Positions 24,034 through 32,265 of a stretch of 32,483 bases of DNA are shown here, piece after piece (positions within the stretch are counted from its first letter, which is position 1; every line of letters begins with the position of its first letter). The notes beneath the pieces are model-generated. The model was not told where the DNA came from. It saw only the letters and a program-made list of their open reading frames with translations, and ran no database searches. The stretch is from Ureibacillus aquaedulcis. Its GTDB lineage: Bacteria > Bacillota > Bacilli > Bacillales_A > Planococcaceae. The stretch lies in contig NZ_JAUHTQ010000025.1 in NCBI RefSeq assembly GCF_030418165.1, forward strand, positions 1 through 32,483, read 5' to 3'. A program made the translations under genes and the position numbers.

Positions 24034-24363
24034 AATTTTATATAAGGAAGATATAGGTAAAGATACATTATTGGAAAAAGATATTAGAATATAGTATTTT
24101 ATAAAATATTTATGAACCTTTTTGACCTGCTTAAAAAAACAATTGTCCACCTTAGGAAGAATGTTCTTGAGTTCCTTTCAAAATTAAAGTAAAATTCTCT
24201 TAAGTTAAGTTTTTCGAATTATTTGTTTTTATTCTGATAATTACTTATATCAGTTTGGCGTAAGATAATGTAAGGAATCGTAAAGCACCTTCCTAATACA
24301 TTAAGATTCGTAGATGCCTAAAATATGCAAAGATGTAGAGTGAAGATGGAGGCGAGTATAGAA
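24034..24363. other. Upstream region of hom, no gene or riboswitch seen
   Basis: About 330 bp, very AT-rich. There is no T-box (no specifier stem or TGGNACC-type motif), no S-box and no open frame with an SD. The hom promoter must lie here but is not obvious. Confidence 0.4.
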
Positions 24364-25350
24364 ATGGCAACAATTAAGGCGGCCATCTTAGGTTTTGGCA
24401 CGGTAGGTCAGGGAATATATCATATTTTGAATGAAAAACGTGAAGAGCTTCGTGATAAATTAGGTCTGGAATTGGAAGTAGCCAAGATTTTGGTACGGGA
24501 TACAACGAAGGAACGAGTTCCAGGAACAGCACATTTATTAACAGACAGCATTGACGATTGCCTTTCCGTGAAGGGAATTCAGGTAGTCTTCGAAGCAATT
24601 GTCAACGAGGAACCTGCATATGGATATTTAAAGAAGGCTGTTGAAAATAAGTGCCATGTCATTACTGCCAACAAAGTGATGTTCGCAAAATGGGGACTGG
24701 AGTTACAGGAACTAGCAAGACAGAATGGTGTATTTGTTGGATATGAAGCAACAACGGCTGGTGGTGTACCGGTAATCAAAACAATGAAAAATATACTGTT
24801 GGTAAATAATGTTTCTAGAATTCAGGGTGTTTTAAATGGAACAACAAATTATATTTTAACTAAAATGCGGGCTGAAGGCTGGTCGTTTGAAGAAGCCCTA
24901 AAAGAGGCACAATTACTCGGTTATGCAGAGGCAGATCCTTATAATGATGTTTCAGGTCAAGATGCATTTAAGAAGCTGATGATCTTATCTTCACTTGCGT
25001 TTGGCGATCAACCGAACTGGGCAGATGTAGAAGTAGTTGGGATTGACAGTATTTCTGCAGAAGAAGTGGCCCAATCTATAAAAAATGGTCTGCGCTATCG
25101 CCATGTGGCAGAGGTTGAAAAGCATCAAGATGGTACACTTTATGCAAAAGTCGCGCCAATGCTGGTAGATAAAGAGCATCCGCTCTATCCAATCGATGAT
25201 GTCTTTAATGCGGTTACCATGGAAACGAATTATATTGGAACACTTACACTAGTTGGGCCGGGAGCGGGCATGTATCCAACAGCCAGTGTCATGGTGGAAG
25301 ACTATGCAGAAATTATCGGCAAACGTGCGGGTTTTGTCGTAACAATATAA
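24364..25350 (+). CDS. hom: Homoserine dehydrogenase, short form without ACT domain
   Basis: NAD(P)H-dependent reduction of aspartate semialdehyde to homoserine, the branch to threonine and methionine. The Rossmann motif GFGTVGQGIYHIL is at the N terminus, the substrate region VLNGTTNYILTKM is central, and GYAEADPYNDVSGQDAFKK with the catalytic lysine follows. At 328 aa it stops after the catalytic domain, whereas the B. subtilis enzyme (about 430 aa) has a C-terminal ACT domain for threonine feedback. The ATG at 24364 follows GGAGG (24348-24352). It is not in an operon with thrC or thrB and lies 1.1 kb from metY, suggesting a methionine-side paralogue. Confidence 0.93.
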   Translation: MATIKAAILGFGTVGQGIYHILNEKREELRDKLGLELEVAKILVRDTTKERVPGTAHLLTDSIDDCLSVKGIQVVFEAIVNEEPAYGYLKKAVENKCHVITANKVMFAKWGLELQELARQNGVFVGYEATTAGGVPVIKTMKNILLVNNVSRIQGVLNGTTNYILTKMRAEGWSFEEALKEAQLLGYAEADPYNDVSGQDAFKKLMILSSLAFGDQPNWADVEVVGIDSISAEEVAQSIKNGLRYRHVAEVEKHQDGTLYAKVAPMLVDKEHPLYPIDDVFNAVTMETNYIGTLTLVGPGAGMYPTASVMVEDYAEIIGKRAGFVVTI

Positions 25351-25351
25351 A

Positions 25352-25399
25352 ACATCTTGAAGCGTGAAAAGTAACTTTTTTCGCTTCAAGATGTTTTTT
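25352..25399 (+). terminator. Terminator of hom
   Basis: Perfect 13-bp stem (25352-25364 with 25382-25394), an inner GAAAAGT/ACTTTTTTC extension and T6. Confidence 0.92.
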
Positions 25400-25423
25400 G
25401 CTTTCTTTATAACACAGATTCAA

Positions 25424-25654
25424 CTAGTCCTCGTCCTTAATATCGGGATCTTCAGGGATAGGGGTGTTGCGCCAAATTTCAATTTCTTCTTTTATACGTT
25501 CCAATTGCTCATGATACGTATCGAATTGGGCACTGTTTACGAGGTACTGTGTTCCATCATGCACTGCTTTGATTCGGCCGGTATAGATGTAACGAAGTAC
25601 TTGTTCTTCTGGCATCGAAATGTCCTTAGCAGTTTCGGCAACAGTTTTATACAT
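25424..25654 (-). CDS. Excisionase-like small helix-turn-helix protein
   Basis: 76 aa. TVAETAKDISMPEEQVLRYIYTGRIKAVHDGTQYLVN has the layout of the MerR/excisionase-type HTH_17 domain (helix-turn-helix, then a wing with GR.KAV..G..YLV). The acidic C terminus is DPDIKDED. The ATG at 25654 is chosen because GGAGG lies 9 nt upstream; a longer form from 25681 is unlikely. No integrase or phage gene is nearby, so it is more likely a stand-alone regulator. It converges on hom and is divergent from the EamA transporter. Confidence 0.75.
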   Translation of the reverse strand: MYKTVAETAKDISMPEEQVLRYIYTGRIKAVHDGTQYLVNSAQFDTYHEQLERIKEEIEIWRNTPIPEDPDIKDED

Positions 25655-25831
25655 GTATGGTAACCTCCATTTTATTATCAAATAAGTTGCTCCCGTTATT
25701 CGAGCATTGCGAAAACGAAAGTTTCATCATTTTTATTATAAGTGATTATTTTAAAAACGCTACAAGACAAATACCCTTTGGACTAGCCCTCGGAGTTTAT
25801 TGCTCCATTATTACCGACAAAAGTATGGTAG

Positions 25832-25858
25832 TTGATTGCCTGGTCCCTTTGGTATAAT
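25832..25858 (+). promoter_or_regulatory. Promoter of the EamA transporter
   Basis: Extended -10 TGG TATAAT (25850-25858) with TTGATT (25832-25837) 15 bp before it. The short spacer is compensated by the extended -10. The start codon is about 80 bp downstream. Confidence 0.6.
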
Positions 25859-25940
25859 TTAACAAGCCGGTTGAAGTAGGAGATCCACATAGTATTGTGC
25901 TAATTGAAATAAAAACAGTAAATAGTAAGGAGTGTAGTAA

Positions 25941-26795
25941 ATGAATTTATATGCATACATATTTGTTTTACTAGCGGCAATGCTTTGGGGGACGGTGGGC
26001 ACTACCCAAACTTTCCTGCAAGCCGATGTTTCTTCTATTGCCGTGGCAGCAGTCCGGTCGGCAATTGGGGGAGGGGTATTGCTCTTGGTTGCTCTTTTTA
26101 TGAGGAAAATTAGTTTTAAGGCATGGTCGTGGAAGTGGACAATCCTCGCAGCCCTTACTATCGCACTGTTCCAATCTCTATTTTTCACCTCTGTCCGATT
26201 TACCGGTGTTGCTTTAGGGACGGTCATAACAATTGGGAGCTCCCCAGTGTTTTCAGGTTTAGTAGAATGGGCGATTTGGAAAAGGAAACCAAATCGGGTT
26301 TGGGGAATCGCAACTGCACTAGCCATTATTGGGTGTATTTTGTTATTTGTAAATAGAGGAGAAGCTTCCGTGAATCCCGTCGGAGTTCTTTTGGCATTGT
26401 GTGCAGGTCTCATGTTTGCGTTATATACGAACTGTAGCAAGCAATTAACAGAGAAGGAAGAAACGCTTCCGGCAGTGGCAATGACATTCACTTTATGTGC
26501 CTTGTTGCTATTGCCATTTTCGGGTGATGGTGTCCTGTGGGCATTTGAGGGACAGAATCTATTGCCGATGCTATTTATGGGTCTGGCCGCAACGAGTATA
26601 GCTTACCTGCTATTTTTGGGTGGGTTGGAGAAAATCTCTTCATCCTCTGCCGTAACACTATCTTTAGCTGAACCTTTAACTGCCGCATTACTCGGGGTCT
26701 TTTTGGTAAACGAATATTTAAGTCCCACTTCATGGGTTGGCGTTGTACTATTATTGGGCGGCATTATTGTATTAACGGTAGGCGCGAGAAAATAG
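25941..26795 (+). CDS. EamA-family (DMT) transporter
   Basis: 284 aa with ten transmembrane helices in two EamA repeats (about residues 5-135 and 145-280). The N-terminal LLAAMLWGTVGTTQTF and the second-repeat TSIAYLLFLGGLEKISSSSA are typical. Such proteins export metabolites, often amino acids, but the substrate here is not predictable. AGGAG is 8 nt before the ATG. It is the only gene of its transcript, with an extended -10 promoter upstream and a strong shared terminator downstream. Confidence 0.9.
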   Translation: MNLYAYIFVLLAAMLWGTVGTTQTFLQADVSSIAVAAVRSAIGGGVLLLVALFMRKISFKAWSWKWTILAALTIALFQSLFFTSVRFTGVALGTVITIGSSPVFSGLVEWAIWKRKPNRVWGIATALAIIGCILLFVNRGEASVNPVGVLLALCAGLMFALYTNCSKQLTEKEETLPAVAMTFTLCALLLLPFSGDGVLWAFEGQNLLPMLFMGLAATSIAYLLFLGGLEKISSSSAVTLSLAEPLTAALLGVFLVNEYLSPTSWVGVVLLLGGIIVLTVGARK

Positions 26796-26898
26796 GATTT
26801 AGGGTAAGGTTAGATCCATACTATTCGTTGCTGCTTTGACTTTATCCTGTTTTAAAACTATTCTATAGTTCGAAATTGCATCGCTAGAGAACATGAAA

Positions 26899-26926
26899 AA
26901 GGCAGCTAAATAGCTGCCTTAGTCTT
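26899..26926. terminator. Bidirectional terminator
   Basis: Perfect 10-bp stem AAGGCAGCTA (26899-26908) with its complement (26911-26920), T run on both sides, between the convergent EamA and TM_helix genes. Confidence 0.88.
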
Positions 26927-26928
26927 TT

Positions 26929-28602
26929 TTATTTATTGAAATCATCCAGCCCATTATTGAGTGGATTCAACGGGTCGTTTACCGGATTTGTGTTTGTTGG
27001 AGGTATCGGTTTATCGACTGGTTTCGAAGCAGTGCCTTGTTTCATGTCAGTCATTGCTTCTTTCATAACTTTTTTTGTATCGACATCTTTATTAATGGTA
27101 GTTCCTTCAATTTTAGTATCCAGCTTTTGAAGATACTTGGCTGCAAAATCCTTTCCGCCAAGACCAAATGATAAGCCAAACGCCAGTGCAAGTGCGCCAA
27201 GAGTTAGAATAAACGCAGCATTGACGATGGAAGCAGCAAGGCCGAGCTGGTCTAGTGCCATAAAGATCGAGATGGCGATAATCGCCGCCTGTGCGACATT
27301 GGCCAGGAATTTATAATGCGGTCCTTGAAGAACGGTGCTGAGCAGTTTCTTGATAAGACTGCCGAGCCACAAGCCTACACCAAGGATGACAAGAGCTGCA
27401 ATTACATGAGGCAGGTAGGCAATTACACCTGTTGCCAAAGTTACCATAAATTCAAGTCCAAGAATATTAAGGGCTTGTACCACAAACAACAGAACAATAA
27501 TTACTTCCGCGATATAGCCAATGAGTTGGGAGAAGCTTAAACCATTGCCTGCAGCAGCAGACTTGCCTAGTCCCAAAGCGGAGAAGTAAGAGTTGAATCC
27601 AATGCGCGTAAGTAAAGTAGAAATGAATTTGCGTACCCATTTTCCAAGCCATACGCCAATCAATACCAGGAAAATTGCGACAGCGATATTCGGCAGCATC
27701 GTCAGGACATCATTAAGCATGGCAATCGCCGGTTGGGAAATGCCTTCAATATCCAAACGCTCGAGTGCCGCGATGACCGTAGGAATGAGAATCAGGACAA
27801 ATACGGCTGTACCAATGACGGATGCCAGGCTTGTCCCAGTCAATAGTCGTGTTAACCCAAGTTTTGCCGTTAACTTTTCACTTCCGACAGCCTGCAGGAA
27901 ATTCGTTACAATATCACGGACAATTTTCGCGATAAACCATCCTACCAATAAGATAAGTGCTGCTGCAAGAAGTTTAGGCAGGAATGCCAGGATACTTTCC
28001 AGCATGCCGGTGAACGGGCCAACAATGCCGTTTAGGTTTAGAGCACCCAATACAGCTGGAAGGAAAAGCAGCAAAGTCAGGTAAAAGACAATTTTAGCCA
28101 CTTGATCCATGATATTGGCAGGCTGTCCTTTATCATCTGTTAAATTCCATTTGCGCAGCTTTTCATGAACTTTCAGCGTACTGCCGGTTTTTCTGATCAA
28201 CATGCTCAGCCCAGTAGCAATAAGCCATGCAACGAGTAGAATCAGCGCAGCTTTTAGAATGCTTGGAATCGCAGCCATAATGGATGAGAACATGCCAACT
28301 AATGGTGAAGCGATGGTATCCAGATCCAGGATGTTAAAGAACAAGATAAAGACGAACACCAGCAGTAGATAATAAATAATCTTGCTGATTATTTTTTCAG
28401 AAGAATATTTTCTATTTGCATTATTGGGGAAAACCTTGTCATCCAGACTCGTTTTGCGGAGCCCTTTCAAAACTGCCTTCTCGATTGCTTTTGCAATCAA
28501 CCATCCGATTAATAAAACTAATAGTGCTAATAAAAAATCAGGCAGTTTGACCCAAAGGTAATCAAATCCATTCCAGTAGCGATTATTGTCCAATCTCTTC
28601 AC
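26929..28602 (-). CDS. TM_helix-repeat membrane protein (mechanosensitive-channel-like)
   Basis: 557 aa (or 554 from the TTG at 28593, better spaced from AAGGAG; the GTG at 28602 overlaps the SD). Five copies of a segment like LPxxLxALLILLxGWLIAKxxxxxxxxLL recur at about residues 20-60, 110-150, 200-240, 300-340 and 395-430, matching the conserved TM_helix (PF05552) found in MscS-like and CmpX proteins. The C-terminal block ALGALALAFGLSFGLGGKDF resembles the pore-lining helix of MscS, but the beta-domain that follows in MscS is missing. A Pro/Asn-rich tail ends the protein. A role in osmotic or stretch response is an inference. Confidence 0.85.
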   Translation of the reverse strand: MKRLDNNRYWNGFDYLWVKLPDFLLALLVLLIGWLIAKAIEKAVLKGLRKTSLDDKVFPNNANRKYSSEKIISKIIYYLLLVFVFILFFNILDLDTIASPLVGMFSSIMAAIPSILKAALILLVAWLIATGLSMLIRKTGSTLKVHEKLRKWNLTDDKGQPANIMDQVAKIVFYLTLLLFLPAVLGALNLNGIVGPFTGMLESILAFLPKLLAAALILLVGWFIAKIVRDIVTNFLQAVGSEKLTAKLGLTRLLTGTSLASVIGTAVFVLILIPTVIAALERLDIEGISQPAIAMLNDVLTMLPNIAVAIFLVLIGVWLGKWVRKFISTLLTRIGFNSYFSALGLGKSAAAGNGLSFSQLIGYIAEVIIVLLFVVQALNILGLEFMVTLATGVIAYLPHVIAALVILGVGLWLGSLIKKLLSTVLQGPHYKFLANVAQAAIIAISIFMALDQLGLAASIVNAAFILTLGALALAFGLSFGLGGKDFAAKYLQKLDTKIEGTTINKDVDTKKVMKEAMTDMKQGTASKPVDKPIPPTNTNPVNDPLNPLNNGLDDFNK

Positions 28603-28926
28603 TCCTTCTAATTATTGATGGGAATACTCTTCTATACCCAATCCATTTCGGAGTAAACAGTCAACGGTGCAACCACCAACTATGCTCCCGAAGCACCCCT
28701 GTCTCCAAATTGACGAACCCTATTTTCTCTAAAAAATGCTAGTTTCGTATTTAAAATAAAGTAAAATGGAAATGTCAGTAAAAGGATGTAGTATTTATAA
28801 GGATTTGTATTTTTCAAATACATATAAATAAACCATAATCTTAAGAATTTCTTCAGAATTATACAGACTATAAATTAAGATTCGAGTTTTATGATAAGTA
28901 CATAAGAAAAAGTTGAGGTGAGGGCA
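28603..28926. promoter_or_regulatory. Upstream region of the two-component operon, candidate autoregulatory repeats
   Basis: Two adjacent 11-bp direct repeats, CTTAAGAATTT (28840-28850) and CTTCAGAATTA (28851-28861), 9 of 11 identical, sit over the -35 position of a TATAAA -10 (28869-28874). OmpR-type regulators bind such 11-bp-phased direct repeats, and the poor -35 (AATTTC) suggests an activated promoter. A 6-bp inverted repeat GTATTT/AAATAC lies at 28807-28821. No gene is seen in the rest. Confidence 0.45.
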
Positions 28927-29628
28927 GTGGAGAAATTAACAGTGCTCGTTACAGATGATGACAAAGACATTCGTGATGGGATTGAAATTTATTTAAAAAA
29001 TGAAGGCTATAACGTATTAAAAGCTGCTGATGGGGTTGAAGCATTAACCTTACTGGAAGAAAATGAAGTTCATTTAATCATCCTGGATATCATGATGCCT
29101 AACATGGATGGAATAACCGCTACATTTAGAATTCGCAACGCACGCAATATTCCCATCATCATGTTAAGTGCGAAGGCAGAAGATACCGATAAAATTCATG
29201 GACTTTCTGTAGGTGCAGACGATTATATTACCAAACCATTCCACCCGCTTGAGTTGCTCGCCCGTGTGAAGTCGCAGCTAAGACGGTATGTTCAGCTGGG
29301 AACCTATAACGGGACCGCACAACATCAATCCAAGGTAGAGGTTAACGGATTGGCGATTGATATGGAAGCCAAAGAAGTACGCTTAGATGGGGAATTAGTG
29401 AAACTAACACCCATTGAGTACAAGATTACGGAACTATTATTAAAAAATGCAGGGCGTGTGTTCTCGATTAATGAAATCTATGAGCTCGTTTGGAATGAAG
29501 AAGCTTATAATGCGGAAAATGTGGTAGCCGTACACATTCGGAAAATCCGCGAAAAAATCGAAACAAACCCGAAAAATCCTAGGTACTTAAAGGTTGTGTG
29601 GGGAATTGGATACAAAATTGAAAAGTAA
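28927..29628 (+). CDS. OmpR-family response regulator
   Basis: 233 aa. The receiver domain has the acidic pocket at D10-D12, phospho-acceptor D54 in LIILDIMMP, the switch Ser in IIMLSAK and Lys in YITKPFHP. The C-terminal winged-helix DNA-binding domain ends in YLKVVWGIGYKIEK. The GTG at 28927 (MEKLTVLVTDDD) is preferred over the GTG at 28918 because GAGGTGAGGG lies between. It is followed by an overlapping small frame and then by its cognate kinase. Resemblance is to the VanR/KdpE type; the signal is unknown. Confidence 0.95.
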   Translation: MEKLTVLVTDDDKDIRDGIEIYLKNEGYNVLKAADGVEALTLLEENEVHLIILDIMMPNMDGITATFRIRNARNIPIIMLSAKAEDTDKIHGLSVGADDYITKPFHPLELLARVKSQLRRYVQLGTYNGTAQHQSKVEVNGLAIDMEAKEVRLDGELVKLTPIEYKITELLLKNAGRVFSINEIYELVWNEEAYNAENVVAVHIRKIREKIETNPKNPRYLKVVWGIGYKIEK

Positions 29629-29761
29629 CATTGAGACAAGCCTAACCGTGTTGAGTCTCATTGCAAGTATTGTCGGTCTGTTCTTTATAATTACGAAAAC
29701 GTGGCAGTTTGTAAATGAACATATTGATGAAACGATGGATTTATTAGTGAAATTATTTTAG
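29618..29761 (+). CDS. 47-aa single-helix membrane protein between regulator and kinase
   Basis: A frame from TTG (29618) overlapping the end of the response regulator by 11 bp and ending 17 bp before the kinase start. It has an N-terminal hydrophobic helix (about residues 8-26, LTVLSLIASIVGLFFIITK) and a polar C terminus with several acidic residues. SD support is weak (GGGGA about 14 nt upstream), so translation would depend on coupling to the upstream gene. I recognise no family. It fills the otherwise unexplained 150-bp gap in the operon. Confidence 0.5.
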   Translation: MKSNIETSLTVLSLIASIVGLFFIITKTWQFVNEHIDETMDLLVKLF

Positions 29762-29778
29762 AGGAGGAGAGAAAGATC

Positions 29779-31974
29779 GTGAAAACCAAAGGTAAATTGC
29801 TCCTCATTCTTTTTCTTATTGCGTGGTCAGCTTTTGCTGTCATTACATTTATCAATCATTCACATAATTACTTATTTAATTCATACTTTGATTCGGATTA
29901 TTTTGAATCGTCGAGAGATAGCTATGTAGAACAGCTAGGGAAGTACGTACTAGCTCCGTTCGATGCAGAAACAGCAAAAGAGCAACTCAGCGTATCACAG
30001 GAAGAGATTGAAAACTATCGTAATTATTATGGAACTTTAACTGAGCAAGTTGATAATATCCGCCTGCAATACAGCGATCAAATCATGCAAGCGGAAGAGG
30101 ATTCATCGCTAAAGGAAATGCTCGTGGCGGAGCGGGACACGAAGATTGCGGATATCAAGAAAAACTTTGAAAGTGACGAGTATGTAGAAGAGAAAATCGT
30201 AAAACTGAAAGAAAACGCCATTAATGAATATGCATCGGAACAAGCAAGTTTACGTCAAGATTTTCTGAACGAATATACTTATTTCAATTATCATTTTGTC
30301 AATGTAGAGACGGGAGAAATTCTGGATTCAGGTTCCCAACACCAAAATAATCTGTATAACGAGAATTTTGGAGATGAAACCCCATCCTTGACCGTTAATG
30401 GTACTGTTTATATTGATAGCTATGATAGTAACTATATGAATGAATCACTTCGAATTAATGGAAAAGTCGAGAAATTTGAAGGTGCAATTTCAATTCCAAA
30501 TTGGATGGTAAAAAATGATTCCAATTTTGCTTTCGAATATCATTCCTTTAAAATGGCACAGATTATATACTGCATTGTTTGGATTACGGGAATTTTGGCG
30601 ATTGCTGGATTATTTACTGTAGCAAAGCCTTCAAAGGAGCACTTTGAAGATTTGGAGAAATTACAAAAGATTTTCCTAAGCATGCCAATAGATGTACGTT
30701 TAGTACTTATAGTGATTGCGGTGGTTGTTTCGTTTGCACTAATAAGCAGCACATCCAATACCATAGGGAATCTATTTTATTACAGACAGGATTTAATAAT
30801 GGCTATTTTCGAAGTAGCCACGAATATTTTCTTTATGTATGCTGCTGTATCAACCGTTATATTGGGGTCGATATGGACATGGGATACCATCAATAGCGAG
30901 GAAAAAGTGAAACAGCAAATCAAACATGCCATGCTGTATCGCTTATCGGATGGGATGCAGGATTTATTTTTAAACCGATCTGTCGGTATGCAAACAGTTG
31001 GTGTTTTAGCGGTTGCTTTCCTCGCGGGGATAGGATTTATTGGCGCAAGCTTTGGTGGGGGAGAATTAGTCATCATTTATATTCTGCTATTCTTCTTTAT
31101 CGCATTACCGGCTTTCTTTGTATTCCTTCGCCACATGGGCTATCTCAATCGTATTATGAAGCAGACGCAAGAGATGGCAGCGGGCCGTTTAACGTCCGAA
31201 ATCAAGGTAAAAGGAAAATCAATTTTTGCAAAGCATGCAGCTAATTTAAATGCCTTACGTGAAGGTGTAAGAAATTCAATGTCTGAGCAAGCCAAAAGTG
31301 AGAGGTTGAAAACAGAGCTGATTACGAACGTCAGCCATGATTTAAGAACACCGTTAACATCAATAATTACGTATACGGACTTACTGAAAAATCCGAATCT
31401 CACGGACGAAGAGCGTAAGCAATATATCGATGTGCTGGATAAGAAATCTGCACGCTTAAAAACGTTGATTGAAGATTTGTTTGAAGTGTCCAAGATGGCA
31501 AGCGGCAATATCGAAATAACAAAGCAGCATTTGGACTTAACTTTACTAATGAAGCAACTGATTGGGGAACACGAGGAAGAACTTGCTAAATCAAGTTTTG
31601 AATTACGGGTATCCATGCCGAAACAGCCTCTATTTGCCTATGTAGATGGACAGAAAATGTGGCGTGTCCTCGATAATCTCATTGTAAATGCAATGAAGTA
31701 CTCCTTGGAAGGTACAAGAATCTATCTGACTTTAAAGCAAATAGGTTCAACAGCGGAGTTTACAGTGAAAAACGTTTCAAAATATGAGCTCACTGAAAAT
31801 GTGGAGGAACTGACGGAACGTTTTAAACGTGCAGATGCCTCTCGTCACACAGATGGCTCAGGTCTAGGCTTGGCCATTGCGCAATCAATCGTGGACCTGC
31901 ACAATGGTCGGTTAGCCATCGATGTAGATGGGGATCTATTTAAAGTCACGGTGTCAGTCCCGACTGCAGAATAA
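29779..31974 (+). CDS. Sensor histidine kinase with six membrane helices
   Basis: 731 aa. TM1 spans about 7-25, followed by a ~230-residue extracytoplasmic domain that includes a charged coiled-coil-like stretch (70-160), then TM2-TM6 (about 258-282, 306-324, 340-364, 404-424, 429-450). HAMP-like linker 451-505, HisKA with phospho-acceptor H520 in NVSHDLRTPL, N box LDNLIVNAMKYS (631-642), G box GSGLGLAIA (693-701). The five-helix membrane block between sensor and HAMP is unusual for a VanS-type kinase. GTG at 29779 has a strong AGGAGG upstream. It is the partner of the regulator at 28927. Confidence 0.94.
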   Translation: MKTKGKLLLILFLIAWSAFAVITFINHSHNYLFNSYFDSDYFESSRDSYVEQLGKYVLAPFDAETAKEQLSVSQEEIENYRNYYGTLTEQVDNIRLQYSDQIMQAEEDSSLKEMLVAERDTKIADIKKNFESDEYVEEKIVKLKENAINEYASEQASLRQDFLNEYTYFNYHFVNVETGEILDSGSQHQNNLYNENFGDETPSLTVNGTVYIDSYDSNYMNESLRINGKVEKFEGAISIPNWMVKNDSNFAFEYHSFKMAQIIYCIVWITGILAIAGLFTVAKPSKEHFEDLEKLQKIFLSMPIDVRLVLIVIAVVVSFALISSTSNTIGNLFYYRQDLIMAIFEVATNIFFMYAAVSTVILGSIWTWDTINSEEKVKQQIKHAMLYRLSDGMQDLFLNRSVGMQTVGVLAVAFLAGIGFIGASFGGGELVIIYILLFFFIALPAFFVFLRHMGYLNRIMKQTQEMAAGRLTSEIKVKGKSIFAKHAANLNALREGVRNSMSEQAKSERLKTELITNVSHDLRTPLTSIITYTDLLKNPNLTDEERKQYIDVLDKKSARLKTLIEDLFEVSKMASGNIEITKQHLDLTLLMKQLIGEHEEELAKSSFELRVSMPKQPLFAYVDGQKMWRVLDNLIVNAMKYSLEGTRIYLTLKQIGSTAEFTVKNVSKYELTENVEELTERFKRADASRHTDGSGLGLAIAQSIVDLHNGRLAIDVDGDLFKVTVSVPTAE

Positions 31975-31992
31975 CCGCTCCGTGAAATAGGG

Positions 31993-32025
31993 GGAGAAAA
32001 ACGAATTCCGTTTTTCTCCTTTTTT
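31993..32025 (+). terminator. Terminator of the two-component operon
   Basis: GGAGAAAAACG (31993-32003) pairs with CGTTTTTCTCC (32009-32019), followed by T6. Confidence 0.92.
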
Positions 32026-32075
32026 CATTGTTGAGCAGCCTATTGGATTTTTAGGGTAGTAGTGATTTCTATCTG

Positions 32076-32265
32076 GAAAGTACTTCATGAGGAGGGTGAA
32101 GCACTTTAGAGTATAGAGATTGCATGTGAAAAGTACTTCATGGGAAGGATGAAGCACTTTGGGGAAAAAGATTTCAATAGAAAAGTACTTCATGCATGGT
32201 ATGAAGCACTTTGGAGTAAAGATTTTCATATGGAAAGTACTTCAAGAGGGGGAGGAAGCACTTTT
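32076..32265. repeat. Tandem array of four ~52-bp imperfect palindromic units
   Basis: Each unit has a left arm AAAGTACTTCA (starts 32077, 32130, 32182, 32234), 9-10 variable purine-rich bases, and a right arm TGAAGCACTTT (starts 32097, 32150, 32202; the fourth, 32254, is GGAAGCACTTT). Left and right arms are inverted complements with one A-C mismatch. Units are joined by ~20-nt linkers that themselves are related (GG.G.AAAGATTTCAATA-like). The period is 53, 52 and 52 bp, which is not a multiple of three, and no frame runs through all units with an SD. Not CRISPR: the arms are not identical repeats with unique 30-nt spacers. Confidence 0.85.

Noticed and set aside
24034..24363. T-box or SAM leader in front of hom
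   Set aside because: None of the conserved motifs of either element is present.
27593..28084. 163-codon plus-strand frame opposite the TM_helix protein
   Set aside because: Antisense shadow of a repetitive Ala/Leu-rich coding sequence.
32076..32265. CRISPR array
   Set aside because: Repeat arms are separated by short related loops and linkers, not by unique spacers, and no cas genes are seen.
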